Below are positions 1-13,189 of a stretch of 64,000 nt of DNA, one piece after another. The position numbers were made by a program, and so were the translations under genes. This DNA is from Flaveria trinervia (Eukaryota > Streptophyta > Magnoliopsida > Asterales > Asteraceae), in NCBI GenBank assembly GCA_025506515.1, contig CM046452.1, forward strand, positions 100,284,559 to 100,348,558, written 5' to 3'. Below the pieces are notes generated by a model. That model had not been told where the DNA came from, searched no databases, and saw nothing but the letters and a program-made list of their open reading frames with translations. Within the stretch, counting starts at the first letter, position 1; each line of letters starts with the position of its first letter.

Positions 1-1520
<1,520 letters not shown>

Positions 1521-1570
1521 GATGTTGCAGGTGGAGGAGATGAGGTTTGTGGGGTGATCAGTGGTGTTGA

Positions 1571-1578
1571 TTTATAAA
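1571..1578 (-). promoter_or_regulatory. TATA-like box of the RD21 gene
   Basis: The sequence TTTATAAA reads the same on both strands and lies about 50 bp upstream of the first Met codon (1520). That suits a short 5' leader of roughly 20-25 nt. It was assigned from position and sequence only. Confidence 0.5.
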
Positions 1579-1644
1579 GTGAAGAAAAGTAGATTGGATA
1601 TTTGGGATTTTTGAATAATTAAATGTGTGATATTTGTATTGACA

Positions 1645-1757
1645 TTTGGATGTATAGTGAGTTTATACGTATTTGATTTTGGGTAAACCGTTATCTGATA
1701 AGATACGGAATCAATGGACTTGACAACTTTTGGATGTATAGTGAGTTTATACGTATT
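1645..1757. repeat. 30-bp direct repeat, two exact copies in the RD21 promoter
   Basis: Identical 30-bp blocks lie at 1645-1674 and 1728-1757, 83 bp apart and about 125-240 bp upstream of the protease start codon. Each contains ATACGTAT, a palindrome with an ACGT core, the kind of core bound by bZIP factors. The repeat is seen directly; a regulatory role is inference. Confidence 0.7.
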
Positions 1758-1759
1758 TT

Positions 1760-4100
1760 ATATTTTTATAAGTTATACGAACTTGAGTTATTTGAAATAT
1801 TTTGGTATTTTATTATTTTATTTTTTAATATAATTTACGTATTAGAATTTTTGACTCACACCTCTTCTTATCCATTACTTTTTTTACATAGCAAAATTCA
1901 ATGAGGATTTGATTCGATGTTTAGTGATCCAATTTGAGGAAATGTATAAGTGATCAAATTAAAATATTTTAGAACTTGATTATTATTATTATATGATATT
2001 TTATTTTTTTATTTTTTTCTAAAACTACTGGTAGTTAAAATTTGATATTTGGGGGTAAACATAAAGCGTTTATTATTCTTCGTACAAATAAATAATCTCC
2101 AGTTTTTACAAATCATTCAAGAATAATTTATAAAAATTGAATCTTTTTATTTACTATATTTGGATATGTATTTTTAATTCAAATTTTAATTTCAAAGTGT
2201 ACATGATAAATGAAACGAATATGAAATGGATTTTTATTATAATGCTATGTTAGTTATCAAACAAATGAACAGTAGCACATACCTGTTCTAATGTGTTGCG
2301 TACAACTTGTTGTACGTACTATCTTGATGCATTAGATGTCCTTTTAGGTGGGATAGGTGGCTTTCATTTCTACTATGCAGAACCAGATCCCATTGCTCCG
2401 TCTCCCTCAGCGGCACAACCGCCATGGTCACCCGCGGTTGCTCACGCCAACCCCTTGTTATTATTCATCACCTCACCTGATGCACCACCGCTTCTTTTAT
2501 CCTTACCTTATGTGAGTCTCTCTATTGTTTTATTCTTTAAAGAGATCTCTCTAATAAAGTCACAGGTGAGGTTGCGGTTGGTAATATGATAGATAAGACA
2601 CCGAAGGCATACATGAAGATGTGTTCACTTTAAAATGAGAACATAACGCATCATTAAGAATAAAACATCCACTGTGGATTACATTGTTCTGGCATGAAAT
2701 TTTGTTTGGTAATGAAATTTCAATAATGTTTCTACACAAGATTTTATGAAAAACGAATAAAGATCAAAATTTAAAAATTAATTTTATGAAAATGAAGTTA
2801 TAACTAAAAGCTTTAAATGTTTATATGTAACTATCTCAAGATAGAGCAATTTTCTATAAATAAAATATTATTCCACCTAAGCCTCAATGATTGGATTTAT
2901 TATATTTTTAAGGCATGTTGAGTTGGAACTTGGAAGAGATCTAGTCGACTGTGTACGTATGGATGAAGATGGCAAATAGTCCTTTATTGGAATAATCAAC
3001 ATGACATGGTGCTATTTCCTCCAACTTTTTGCTGTATTTGTAACTTATTGCATCTAAAAAACAAATTCTTGAGTTCAGAGTTATATCTTAGAAAAAGAAA
3101 TACTTACGGTTGAACCTATAGTTCTAGTTAAAAAATAGATAGACGAACTAATATGATTAATATAACACATATTCTTTGAATTAGTATCGTACATTTGCCG
3201 TTAAAAATTGTTTCCTTGTAAGCTTGTTGTTTTAATTAATAGTTTGTTGTCGTTCAACAAAAAAAAAGGTTACACACTCCTATATTGCTAAATGGTTATA
3301 ATTAAAATTCATGATTTTCTAGGAAAAAAACAAGATAAAATTAAATTGAAATTTGATAAATATAAAATTTTAAAGTTCTTTTAGATTTACATGTTATTTT
3401 AAAATTTTAGTTGAGTATATATAACATTTAATTTTATTTATTTATTTATGATTTATGAATTTATTTATTTATTAGCCGCGAGAACACTTGGTTGTGAATG
3501 CATGCAGCAAAACAAGCATTCTAGATAAGAAAAGATATTTTGAAGAAATAATGATTAAAAAAATGCGACCATGAAGAGAGCAGCGTGTATCACATACTAT
3601 CTCTATCGTCTTTAGGTCCCCAATCCCCACTGACCCAAACATTTTCGGTTTTTTTTCTAAACACTTAATATGCATATATTAGTGCAATGTAATTATGTTT
3701 ATATAAATTTAACAAGATTAATCAATATTAATTTCCACGACGTTGGCGACAGAACAGTGTAAAACAAAGTGCTATATGTTAATAATGATGAATTCTAAAA
3801 TTATCGTCATTTATAATTTATATCATTGAAATTTAAATGTGTTAGATATTTAACTGTTTTATAAAAAAGGAAATTTTTCGTTACTTTACGTTCGCACACG
3901 TTTATTGATTTGTTTACACACAAAAATTGAAAGATAAGGCAAGAAAGTCAACATTGCGTATTGGCATAAACATGTATCAATAACGTTGACTAAAGACAGA
4001 ATACTGCAAATCTTGCTTTTTTTTTGATTTAGAGTAAATTACAATGATATATGGTTCCAATCTTTTTGAGTAAAATTTTAGATAACATTTCTAAAATAAC
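1760..4100. other. AT-rich intergenic DNA, no gene seen
   Basis: Mostly poly-A/T tracts. A short GC-richer patch near 2380-2480 gives a 98-codon plus-strand reading frame with no recognisable domain, and I do not call it a gene. No RNA gene or complete mobile element was recognised. Confidence 0.6.
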
Positions 4101-4102
4101 CA

Positions 4103-4427
4103 TTTAGGTATGTCTGATAGTTTTTAAATAACTAAATGCTAAACTAATAACAGATCTGAATAATTAAGTATTGAACATTAAAAAGTTTGAACCATTAAAA
4201 AATCTGAACAATTAATAGCTAGTATATCGTTACATATTTAAAGGCAAATGTCTAACTAATTTATATAAGAGCTTTTAACCATTCAACATTAGTATAATGC
4301 TTAACTATTCAAGGGCAAATGTCTTAACCATTTAGACATTGCTCGCGAAACAAACAATCTGAACCATTAAATGTTGAATCGTTCAAACATATGAACCATT
4401 AAAAGGCTAAACACAAACAACCCCTTA
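4103..4427. mobile_element. MITE-like element, 'GAACCATTAA' family, copy 1
   Basis: Repeated short phrases such as CTGAACCATTAA and TTAACCATTCA occur in both orientations, and the element ends in a block close to AACAACCCCTTAG. The same internal order, including GCTCGCGAA.CAAACAATCTGAACCATTAA, recurs at 9462-9820. No coding capacity is seen. Non-autonomous TIR transposon is the likely class, judged from the better-preserved second copy. Confidence 0.6.
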
Positions 4428-4517
4428 GTTTGTTTTCATTTATAGTGCTTAGGTTTTCAGTGTGATCCGTCATAGTCTACATCCATCTAGTGGTTTTTAT
4501 GACATAGTCTACGGGTT

Positions 4518-4971
4518 AGGTGCAGTTTGTTATTTTTTTATGTAAAATATGTGCAAATTATATCTATAGACATTTGTAAAAAAAATAAAGGGACAAAACG
4601 ATTGCAGTCTGCAAAAAAATATTATTTGTTTTTCAAACATTTTCAAACTGCTAAAATAAACTGGTTGTGATGCACAAACAGTGGTGGATGGTGGTTGGTG
4701 GTGGACAGTGGTGGATGGTGGTTGGTGATGGACGGTGGATGGTGGTGTAGGTGGATGATGACAAACGGTGGTGGTGGTGCTAAAAATAAACTATAAACCT
4801 TAGAATATCTTAGAAGTAGTTGTGTCAAATCTGTCCCAAAAAGAGTTCGCGTAGATTTTTTTAATGAAACATATTCGAAAAAAACAAACAGTCTGTCAAA
4901 TAGTAATGTTTGCGCGTGATCTGTGTTACACAGACAGAAAAGACAACTCATACATTAAAAAAACACCACCT
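4518..4971. mobile_element. TIR (hAT-like?) non-autonomous element with GGTGG minisatellite core, copy 1
   Basis: The left end AGGTGCAGTTTGTTATTTTT is matched in inverted orientation by the right end (AAAAAAACACCACCT). The interior shows AAAATAAACTGGT followed by a GGTGGATGGTGGTTGGT-like minisatellite (4681-4779), then a tail with GTTCGCGTAGAT and CAAACAGTCTG. The same order recurs at 61192-61621 and, inverted, from about 5026. No reading frame of interest was found. I could not find a clean target duplication, so the class is tentative. Confidence 0.5.
4681..4779 (+). repeat. GGTGG-rich minisatellite
   Basis: Degenerate tandem units of GTGGTGGATGGTGGTTG type, strongly G/T on the plus strand. 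It forms the core of the flanking non-autonomous element. Confidence 0.8.
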
Positions 4972-5025
4972 TAGACTTAACTTTACAAAAGGTCCATCGT
5001 TATGTTCATGTTATGGATTTTACTA

Positions 5026-5265
5026 ATGTGGTGTTTGTATTTTTTAAAAATGCCTATGCAGACTCTTTTGTCTGCGTTTCACACACCATGCGGCATGCGC
5101 AGACATTACCATTTGCTGCCTGTTTGTATTTTCAAACAGAAATTCAAAAAAAATGTTTACGCGAGCTCTTCTTAGCATAGATTTGGCTTGACCACTTCTA
5201 ATATCATCTAAGGTCTACGGTTTATTTTAGCACCACCTACCACCGTCCACCACCATCCATTATAG
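5026..5265. mobile_element. Inverted, interrupted copy 2 of the GGTGG-core element
   Basis: Begins GTGGTGTTTGTATTTTTT and carries CTCTTCTTAGCATAGATTTG, GGTTTATTTTAGCACCACC and a CCACC minisatellite, which is the reverse of copy 1. What looks like its continuation (TTTATTTTAGCACCACC, CCACC minisatellite, CCAGTTTATTTTAAC) resumes at about 5697-5880. That implies the ~430-bp segment between was inserted or duplicated into it. Confidence 0.45.
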
Positions 5266-6408
5266 GTGGGAATAAATTATTTATTGTAAAACCTATTTTG
5301 CCCTTTACTTACAAGTTACAAGTATTTTAACCCTGCGTGATGCGGCGAGTTTGCACGATAGTTAACGTGGTAAAGGGTACGTTTGCAAACTTTATAATCA
5401 ACATTGAACTTCGTAACGCACGTTGCCTCTGTGACACTAACGTTGTTATGACTCATGCATTACGGTTTAAAAGAGAACTGGCGTTAATGCGACAATCTCG
5501 TTAAAAGTTTATAACAAAAAGAGTTAATTTATAAAAAAAGGTAAGTTATAAAAGAAAAAAAAATTAAAACTTAACAAACCAAGAAATGACAAAACAAGAA
5601 AACAAAGAAACTCAATTTAAGTGTTGAGCCAAAGAGTAGAACCCTTATGGGTGATGTAGGAGTTTAATGGTTTACCACCAAGGAAGATGCCAACCTTTAT
5701 TTTAGCACCACCATCAGTGTACATCATCGTCCACCTCCACCACAACCCACCACCAACCTCCACCACCGTCCACCACCACCCACTATCCACCACCACCACC
5801 GTTGTTGCCGCCGTCTACCACCAAAGTCCGTACACCACTACCAGTTTATTTTAACAGTGTGCAAAAGTTAAAAACTAAATAATATTCTTACCGTAGACTA
5901 ATAAGATTTGATTTAACTCTTCTTCTATAGATGCTTTATAAAAATGATCAGCATATTATAAAAATTTTGCATCTAGAAAAAACAAATTGCACTTAATATA
6001 AACATCAAACAATACAGATGGGAACAAAAATTTATTGTAATACCTATTTTGCCCTTTAATTACAACAGGTATTTTAACATCATGTGATGCGGCGGTTCTG
6101 GACGATAATTAACGTGGTAGAGGTACGTTTGCGAACTTCGTAGGTAACACTAGCGTTGTTACGAATCACGAATTACGACTTAAATGGGACATGGCATTAA
6201 TATGACAAACTCATTAAAAAGTTTATAACAAAGAGAGTTAAATATTAAAAAAAAGAATTTATAAAAAAAGAAATAAATAATAAAATTTAACAAACCAAGA
6301 AATGACAAAACAGAAAAACAAAGAAACTCAATTAAGGTGTTAAACCAAAGAGTAGAACTCACCGTAGAAGTTTAACAGTTTACCATCAGAGAAGATGCCA
6401 ACCTTTAT
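5266..6408. repeat. Pair of ~0.4-kb direct repeats (5266-5700 and 6015-6408)
   Basis: Both copies run from a GATGGGAAxAAA-like start through TTTATTGTAA.ACCTATTTTGCC, GTGATGCGGCG, TTAACGTGGTA and CAAACCAAGAAATGACAAAA to GAAGATGCCAACCTTTAT. They differ by point changes and small indels. The ~315 bp between them holds a CCACC minisatellite (5700-5835) and AT-rich DNA. No coding. Segmental duplication is the simplest reading; a miniature LTR pair is possible but lacks a target duplication. Confidence 0.7.
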
Positions 6409-6409
6409 G

Positions 6410-9400
6410 ATAATTCCAACTACAACATATTTAACACCAACCAAATTATGTGAAAATTAAAAAAATTATAAAAAATACCGCCAACATTGAGTTAGCATAT
6501 AATAAGATCGTATTGTCGGTTACAATTATTGATGCCGAGATATTTCATAGAATAAGTAGCGCCTTTACAATAAACAATCTATACATTAAAGACCAAAAGA
6601 TATTTGTCATGTATTGGTTTAAAATAAATTTTATTATACATCAAATCATCAATATAAATATATTAATTTCTTAGCCCTACCATAGGCTTTAAAATATATT
6701 CATTTATAACTTATTGCTACATGTGTTATACAAGTAGCGAAATGCTGATATGAGTTTTTACATGTGAAACTTATGGGATATTTGTGTATTTATTTAATAT
6801 TTTTGCATGATAATTCAATCATTCACGCATGATAATTTCACCATATTGTATGATAATTATACCATTGAGTGATAATTATCAATAAGTATAAATCTTACAT
6901 GTGTGATAACTTTACCATCTCTACGGAAAAAAACACTTTTTTTTATTTTAAACTTTCAGCATGTTAAGTAACTTAAATAAAATGTCCATATGAAAACATC
7001 ATGATGGTAAATGATGTATGCATTTCACTCACTAGTGATGGTAGTTTAAGAGCTAGAATTCTCCAACCTATAAGGATTAGAACTTAGAAGGTCTTTTCCT
7101 CGCCCAGAGCACTAATCATATGGGCGTATATTTCGTGATGTTGGGGGTAGTTAATAGTAGTTGACTAAAATTTTATGTAGACATTCCTACTCTGTTCCGA
7201 AATCTACCTATCTTGTTTACTCCAATATTCGAATACTAAGACCTTCCAAAGAAGAAACGTCAATTAAGCACCCGGATATCATTAAGCCAGTCACTCGTCT
7301 GTAATAGTAGTTGATGTGTGATTTGATATATATTAATTACTAGACTTTACACATTAAGCTTTAAAATTTAAGAAATGATTTTCACCTTATGATTAACTAC
7401 ACACACAATAGACAAGTGTATATATCGGATGATAGTATAGCTTTTGCTAAGAACCACATATCGATCAGTGGACACGAAAGCTCTTGATACTAAGTCTTTA
7501 TCATCATTTAGCCGATAAAGATGATTTGTGAATAATATGATTAACTAGTTTAGCTAATAATTAAACTAATAGAAAAAAGTAGACGATGACGAAAATAATC
7601 AATCAGAGGAAGATATCATTAGATATCGAATCCGCTTAGCAAAACAATGACAACGTACGTTAACCTATTGTGAGATCATCTTTACGCATGAAACATGGAT
7701 GTAAACTAGACTCATGCCAAGGTTACCTAATTATATAATTCATTGGAAATCTAAAACAATAGACACATAATAGTCATCTAAAGTTATGTCATGAATACCT
7801 AATAAATTATTAAGCCAAAGTTAAAGATGATTAAGACTCCCGCCCAAGATACCAAACCCACAAATCTTTGAAAAATTAAGACGGTAAACACATGGTAACC
7901 AACTCAATTCATATAATGTAACAATAGCTATGTAAATCCTTCAAATTATGAATGTCCTAACACGAATACACAAATCATAAATATGTGCATTATATATGGT
8001 TACATATACATAATGTTAGGAGATATTCATAACAAACACTATGGTTTTCATAAACATATGTATAAGGATGCACACGTGTTCAACTTGAATAAATAATCAA
8101 CCATCATTTATCATTCTTAGTCAAATGTCATAACCACACTAATTTATGCATTTCATGAATAGATGTTTTAAAACACAAGGTTTTTCAACAAATGTGATTA
8201 TAACACCCACAAAATTTATCATATCATCAAGTTTAATTATCATACACAATCATTGAAGAACACTAATTTTCAATGTAAACAACAGATATAAAGATACACT
8301 CAACTTGATACTTGTATTGTTTGCTAACCAATAATTGATCCAGTGTCATACATAAGTAAATTTATAGGTTACTTTTAATAACTACATAAATCCACATTAA
8401 TTTTTTTATTTTGTTTCGTTACTCAACAAAAAAGGTTTCATAGTCTTGTAATAAACATTACCTAATCATCACTAAAAGTTATATGTAAAATGTCAAAGTA
8501 TGACAAGCTTCGTCTAATCTAAGTGATAAAAAATGTTGAGCACAGGAGGCTTACAAAAACCATAACTAACTTCTAACAATCGAAGAAAACATAATAGATC
8601 TAGATATTTTCAAATAAAAAATCAATAGAGTTGGGCCATGTGAAGTTGAACATTCCTTTGAAATGCTTGATCTTTTAACCTAGCTTGAACTTTTGAGAAA
8701 CTTACTTCAAAGTCACCACAAGGGAGAAAAACAAAGGTTTTACTTTAAATTTCATATCTCCCAAAATGAAAAAGAAGAAGGGCTTAATAGGGGGGGGGGG
8801 GGTTTGATCCGTGTTATGTCCATGATAAAATCAGTAATGATCATAATGCGTAGGAAAAAAGGACCTGATGTATATTATGATCATGACAGAATCAGTCATG
8901 ACCATAATAGGCTTTAAACTTTCAAAATCTTCATGCATTTATTATCTTTTTCTTTTGAAATTATCAAACAACCATCCAAAACTATAAAATTCAAATTAAT
9001 CACAATTAAGTATAGATAAAAATGACTTTTTGTAACAAAAAACACTTGAGATGAAGAAATATATGTACAATTAGCATGTATATTTATTCACATATAAGTA
9101 GTCGATTACATGGCGGCCAAAAAAGATGTAAATTTATATTAAATGAAACTTTTAGTCAGTTAGATAAATTTATTGCTCACATTACATTATTATACATTAA
9201 TTTATGAGATAAAGAAGGATATGAAAAGCAAATACATATAAATTTGTTATGAAACTAATATGAAAACAAAAAAAGTGTAAAAAAGTTTTATAATCAACTA
9301 CAACTAACCAAAAAAACAGAGTAAGCACCTTTAAAATAATGACACATTTTTTCTTAAAATTGTTAAATTGATATAAGTTCGGTTTAAATAATATTTTGAA

Positions 9401-9460
9401 GTTGTTCTAAATATTAATATCCAATTTTAGATTTGAGGAACAATATAACTAAAATTATAC
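6410..9460. other. AT-rich intergenic DNA
   Basis: No gene seen. It contains a 13-nt G run at 8790-8802, and around 8819-8911 two related stretches rich in ATGATCATAATG-like motifs. The short reading frames (about 74 codons) have no recognisable features. Confidence 0.6.
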
Positions 9461-9461
9461 A

Positions 9462-9820
9462 TTAAGAGGTTGTTTGACAACTTCTGAATAATTAAGTGCT
9501 TAACCAACAAATAATCTAAACCATTAAGTGCTTAACCAACAAATAATCTAAACCATTAAGTGCTGAACCATTAAGAAGTCCGAACCATTAAGAGCTAATA
9601 TATCATTTAACTATTCAAATGCAAATGCCTGATCAATTCAAATTAAAGGTCTTAACTATTCAGCATTAGACATTTTAACCATTCAACACTAGTATAATAC
9701 TTAACCATTCAGAAACAAATGTCTAAACCATTCAAACATTTGCTCGCGAATCAAACAATCTGAACCATTAACTGCTAAACCATTAAGAGACTGATTAAAA
9801 AACTACCAAACAACTCCTAA
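9462..9820. mobile_element. MITE-like element, 'GAACCATTAA' family, copy 2 (best preserved)
   Basis: The left end TTAAGAGGTTGTTTGACAAC is matched inverted by the right end (ACCAAACAACTCCTAA), giving roughly 20-bp terminal inverted repeats. The interior repeats CTAAACCATTAAGTGCTTAAC-like phrases and includes TTTGCTCGCGAATCAAAC, shared with copy 1. Length is 359 bp with no open frame, as expected for a MITE. The superfamily was not determined. Confidence 0.7.
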
Positions 9821-11640
9821 GTCTTTTTACCTAAACCTACTATATAATATGTACGTTTACATATTTAGAATGTTATTAATCTCATGATAGTATGATACAT
9901 GTCGTTACTCTTCTTCTTGAGAAAAATAAACAATAATTTCTTAAGGAAAGACAAAACCTTATTGTTACATTTCTAAAAAGTATATTACTATTATTATTAT
10001 TTATATAAGATTAAACAAACATGAAGCACCTCAGAAGCTCAGATGACTGATGGTTCATTCAATTTTCAATACATATGACGATGGACTCAAAGAGTCGCAC
10101 ACGATAGGTTAATGAAACATATTGAGAAAAGGAAACTCGGCCCAGTTATGTCATGTTAGTGAGTTGCTTTTAATACGAGAATCACTCATTTACACGTAAG
10201 CCCAATTTTATTTATATGCACCAAAATGTGGCCCACTACCGAATGCGGACATTTTGCGACTATGCTATAAGTAATAACGAGGTGATGACGGCCGTGGTCG
10301 AGTCAAATGAGATGATGATGGCGGTGGCGACAGAGTTGGAGGCGGCCGGTGGTTGTGGAAGAGCCGAAGAGGTGATGGTAGAAGCAGCAGTGGTTGTAGA
10401 AAAGCGGTGATGACTAGTAGGTGATGGAGGATTGGCAGTGCTTGTCCAATTGAACAAACATTAAGTTAGCATGTCTTATAATAACAAAAACTAACTTGTG
10501 TAGCATTTAATAATTTTAATAGATTTAAATGAACTTGCATATAAAACTTTTTTTATTACCAATTATTAATCAATAAGTCATAATTATGAGGTATAAGTAG
10601 TTCAATAAAAAGTTTTCCCATTACTCTTTGTTTAAATTAATAGAGAAAGGATAAAGTTAGAAAGTTATGCGGTTAAATTTAATATCATAATAACAATAGG
10701 TTTTTTGTTATTTTTATAATTCCAGTAAAAATTATTATATTTCTCTTTTATTTTTAATTAAATAAATATTTTTATACACTTAGCATAACATTTTTTCTCA
10801 TTCACTAACAACCATTTTCAAAAGATACTAAAAGGTTAATAGAAGTGAATAATATTTTACCAGATATACAGATAAACAATAACATTTTTTATTTCATTCA
10901 CTAATATTCATTAACAATCACGTCATATAATATATAAAACACACGACTATACAAGTACTCTAGTGTGTATGCTTTAAAGTGACATGATATGCTGTTTAAA
11001 GAATCAAAGGTGCTATGAAATAGGTTTTCTTATTTGCACTCTAGAAGTATTACTATATCTATACCAATGTCTACAATGGGTTTAGAAAACTCAAGTATTT
11101 GGGAAAAAATCTTTACTATACCACAGGTCACAACCCTAAGTAAATATAAGAGAGTAACTCCAAACCGAACTTAGAAGTCACGTAGAGTAGTGAGATGGTG
11201 AATTAACCACCACGTGTAAATATAAGAGAGTAACTCCAAACAGTGTTAGGTAGTAGGCAGCGGTAGTCGGGAGTATAGGCGGTGATTGGAAGCTTGTAGT
11301 CGTGACTCGTGAGTAGTGAATTTTGACCACGTTATGGTGTTAAAAGCGGATTAAAATAGCAACCGTTCAAAGTGTTAGATTGCTTGACAAACCACCTTAC
11401 AACCCGTTGCAATCCATTTTTAGTTTTAATTCGGCTCATCTTGACCCGTTGTTAATCTCATTTATTTTAGCCAACCCATCTTTGACCCATTCTTAAATTT
11501 TCCCATGTCCAACATAACCCATGAGATCATTAAGAAAAACCCATATGAACCTAAAATTTGATATACGGGGCTTAACCAACTTCACATTGACAGATTACGC
11601 TTAATTACCATTAGTAGAGTTATGATTAAACTACGGAGCA
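9821..11640. other. Intergenic DNA without recognised gene
   Basis: A purine-rich GATGATG/GGTGG stretch at 10280-10420 yields opposing low-complexity reading frames that I reject as genes. A 25-bp direct repeat (core AATATAAGAGAGTAACTCC) occurs at 11141 and again at 11217. Nothing else was recognised. Confidence 0.6.
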
Positions 11641-11734
11641 AGGCTTGCAGTTCTTATATGATGAACAGATGATGTTGGGATTCCAATTGAATTCGATGAA
11701 TTGATACTAGAGAGAGGGGTTTTTGGGGGAGAGA

Positions 11735-11754
11735 GGGGGGGGGGGGGGGGGGGG
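11735..11754 (+). repeat. 20-nt uninterrupted G run
   Basis: Twenty consecutive G residues preceded by GAGA. Such a run can form G-quadruplexes and is also a place where assemblies are unreliable. Confidence 0.9.
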
Positions 11755-12163
11755 TGGTTCCGCGGTTACACTATCTGGCAATAATATATATAATAGGAAA
11801 GTGTGTGCTTGTCATAATAGGATTAGAGAACCTTAGGTAACAAGCTTTTCCAAGTTAACATTAAACATTAAAGGACAACTCTTTGACCCATTATATCAAC
11901 TCCGATGCATAATCCTAAATTATTATGAAATTAGATTACCACTAAACTAATAAAACTTTTGTAATTATTTATAAGAAATATGTGTTAGAGTGAACAAAAA
12001 ATGTTTTACCTCAAACCAACCCGGTGTGAATAGTACCAAAAATTACGTGTTTGACTCGTTATCCAAACCGCCCCACATGCATTTTTGCCATGTCTAGCAA
12101 ACCATGCAAAAAATGTCAGGTCCATGATACCCTAAAAAGTGTATGGAAACGAGGAAAACTCAC

Positions 12164-12216
12164 TTGTCAAGAGCGATGTAATAATTATTCAGCTCCTTGT
12201 TAGCCATCGATGTCGT
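12164..12216 (-). pseudogene. Duplicated exon copy, NKELNNYYIALDK module (splice sites intact)
   Basis: A 53-nt exon with acceptor TTACAG and donor GTGAGT that reads through without a stop. This is the best-preserved of three copies of this module (others at 18237-18289 and split at about 20300-20918). Spacing, frame and conserved splice sites are seen directly; protein identity is unknown. Confidence 0.45.
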
Positions 12217-13189
12217 CTGTAAAGAAAAGCATTGAAAGAATTTAAAAAGCTCATATTATAAAAGGGAAATCATAACAACAAATTTAATATCACCTTGCTT
12301 TTGATTAGGTGTTGATATACCGTTTGACTTCGATATAGCATTCTGAAATACACCCACAATACCATGGCTCTGTTAGCTACAAAATAGAACAACACTTCTC
12401 AGTCTCACATATATTTAGAGTGAACTAAATTTATAATCACAAATCAAGTATCAAGGATACAACATGGTAAGCAGACCATTATAAAACATGTCAAGATAAT
12501 AATAATAGTCATAAAAATACGATAATACTACTAATCAAAATGATAATACAATCATAGTATTATTATAAAACTAGTCTATAATGATATAAAAACTGAGGTG
12601 GATAATCAGCCTAGTCACACTAGCAACACGTGAATATTATCAGACAAAAGGTGATTTAAGTCAACCATGAAAGTCCAAACTGATTTGACGGGACACAAAA
12701 CATACGCATTTGGACCCCTTACCGAAACCACCCATCTTACCACCTCCAGAGACACGTTTCTTGGAAAGAAGTTTGTTTACAGTTAGAAAAAACATGATTT
12801 TAGTATAACTATTCTAACACCCATCATTTTGACATGTTACATGAACCGCCCATTTTGCCACTTCTAGTGGGGAAGCGCACACTGTTTTTCTTTATTAACT
12901 TTTCCAAGATCACCATCAGAAGCAGACAACTGCCACCCTTGGCCAATAAAATTTCATACAGGGATTCAATCTAACGAGTGCACATACATACTTTCTCATT
13001 TACCACCCCTTATCTTAATTTATTATCAAAAAATCACGTCTATGTTTATCTTGGTTATGACCTACACCTTCCACACATTGCAACTTAGCATCACCTGTTT
13101 GCATAATGACCTAAAGTTACAATCCATAAACAACATTATCAAATCATATATATAAAAACTACAGAGTTATAGAATTTTTTTTACCTTGT

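Noticed and set aside
2293..2589. 98-codon plus-strand reading frame with a Pro/Ser-rich middle
   Set aside because: No domain, no splice-consistent context and composition unlike the real exons here. Too little support.
5266..6408. Complete miniature LTR retrotransposon
   Set aside because: No matching target duplication, no clear TG...CA pair at both repeats and no primer-binding site seen.
10216..10457. Opposing reading frames over a GATGATG/GGTGG-rich tract
   Set aside because: Both frames follow from low-complexity DNA (Met/Glu/Val on one strand, Ser/Thr/Pro on the other).
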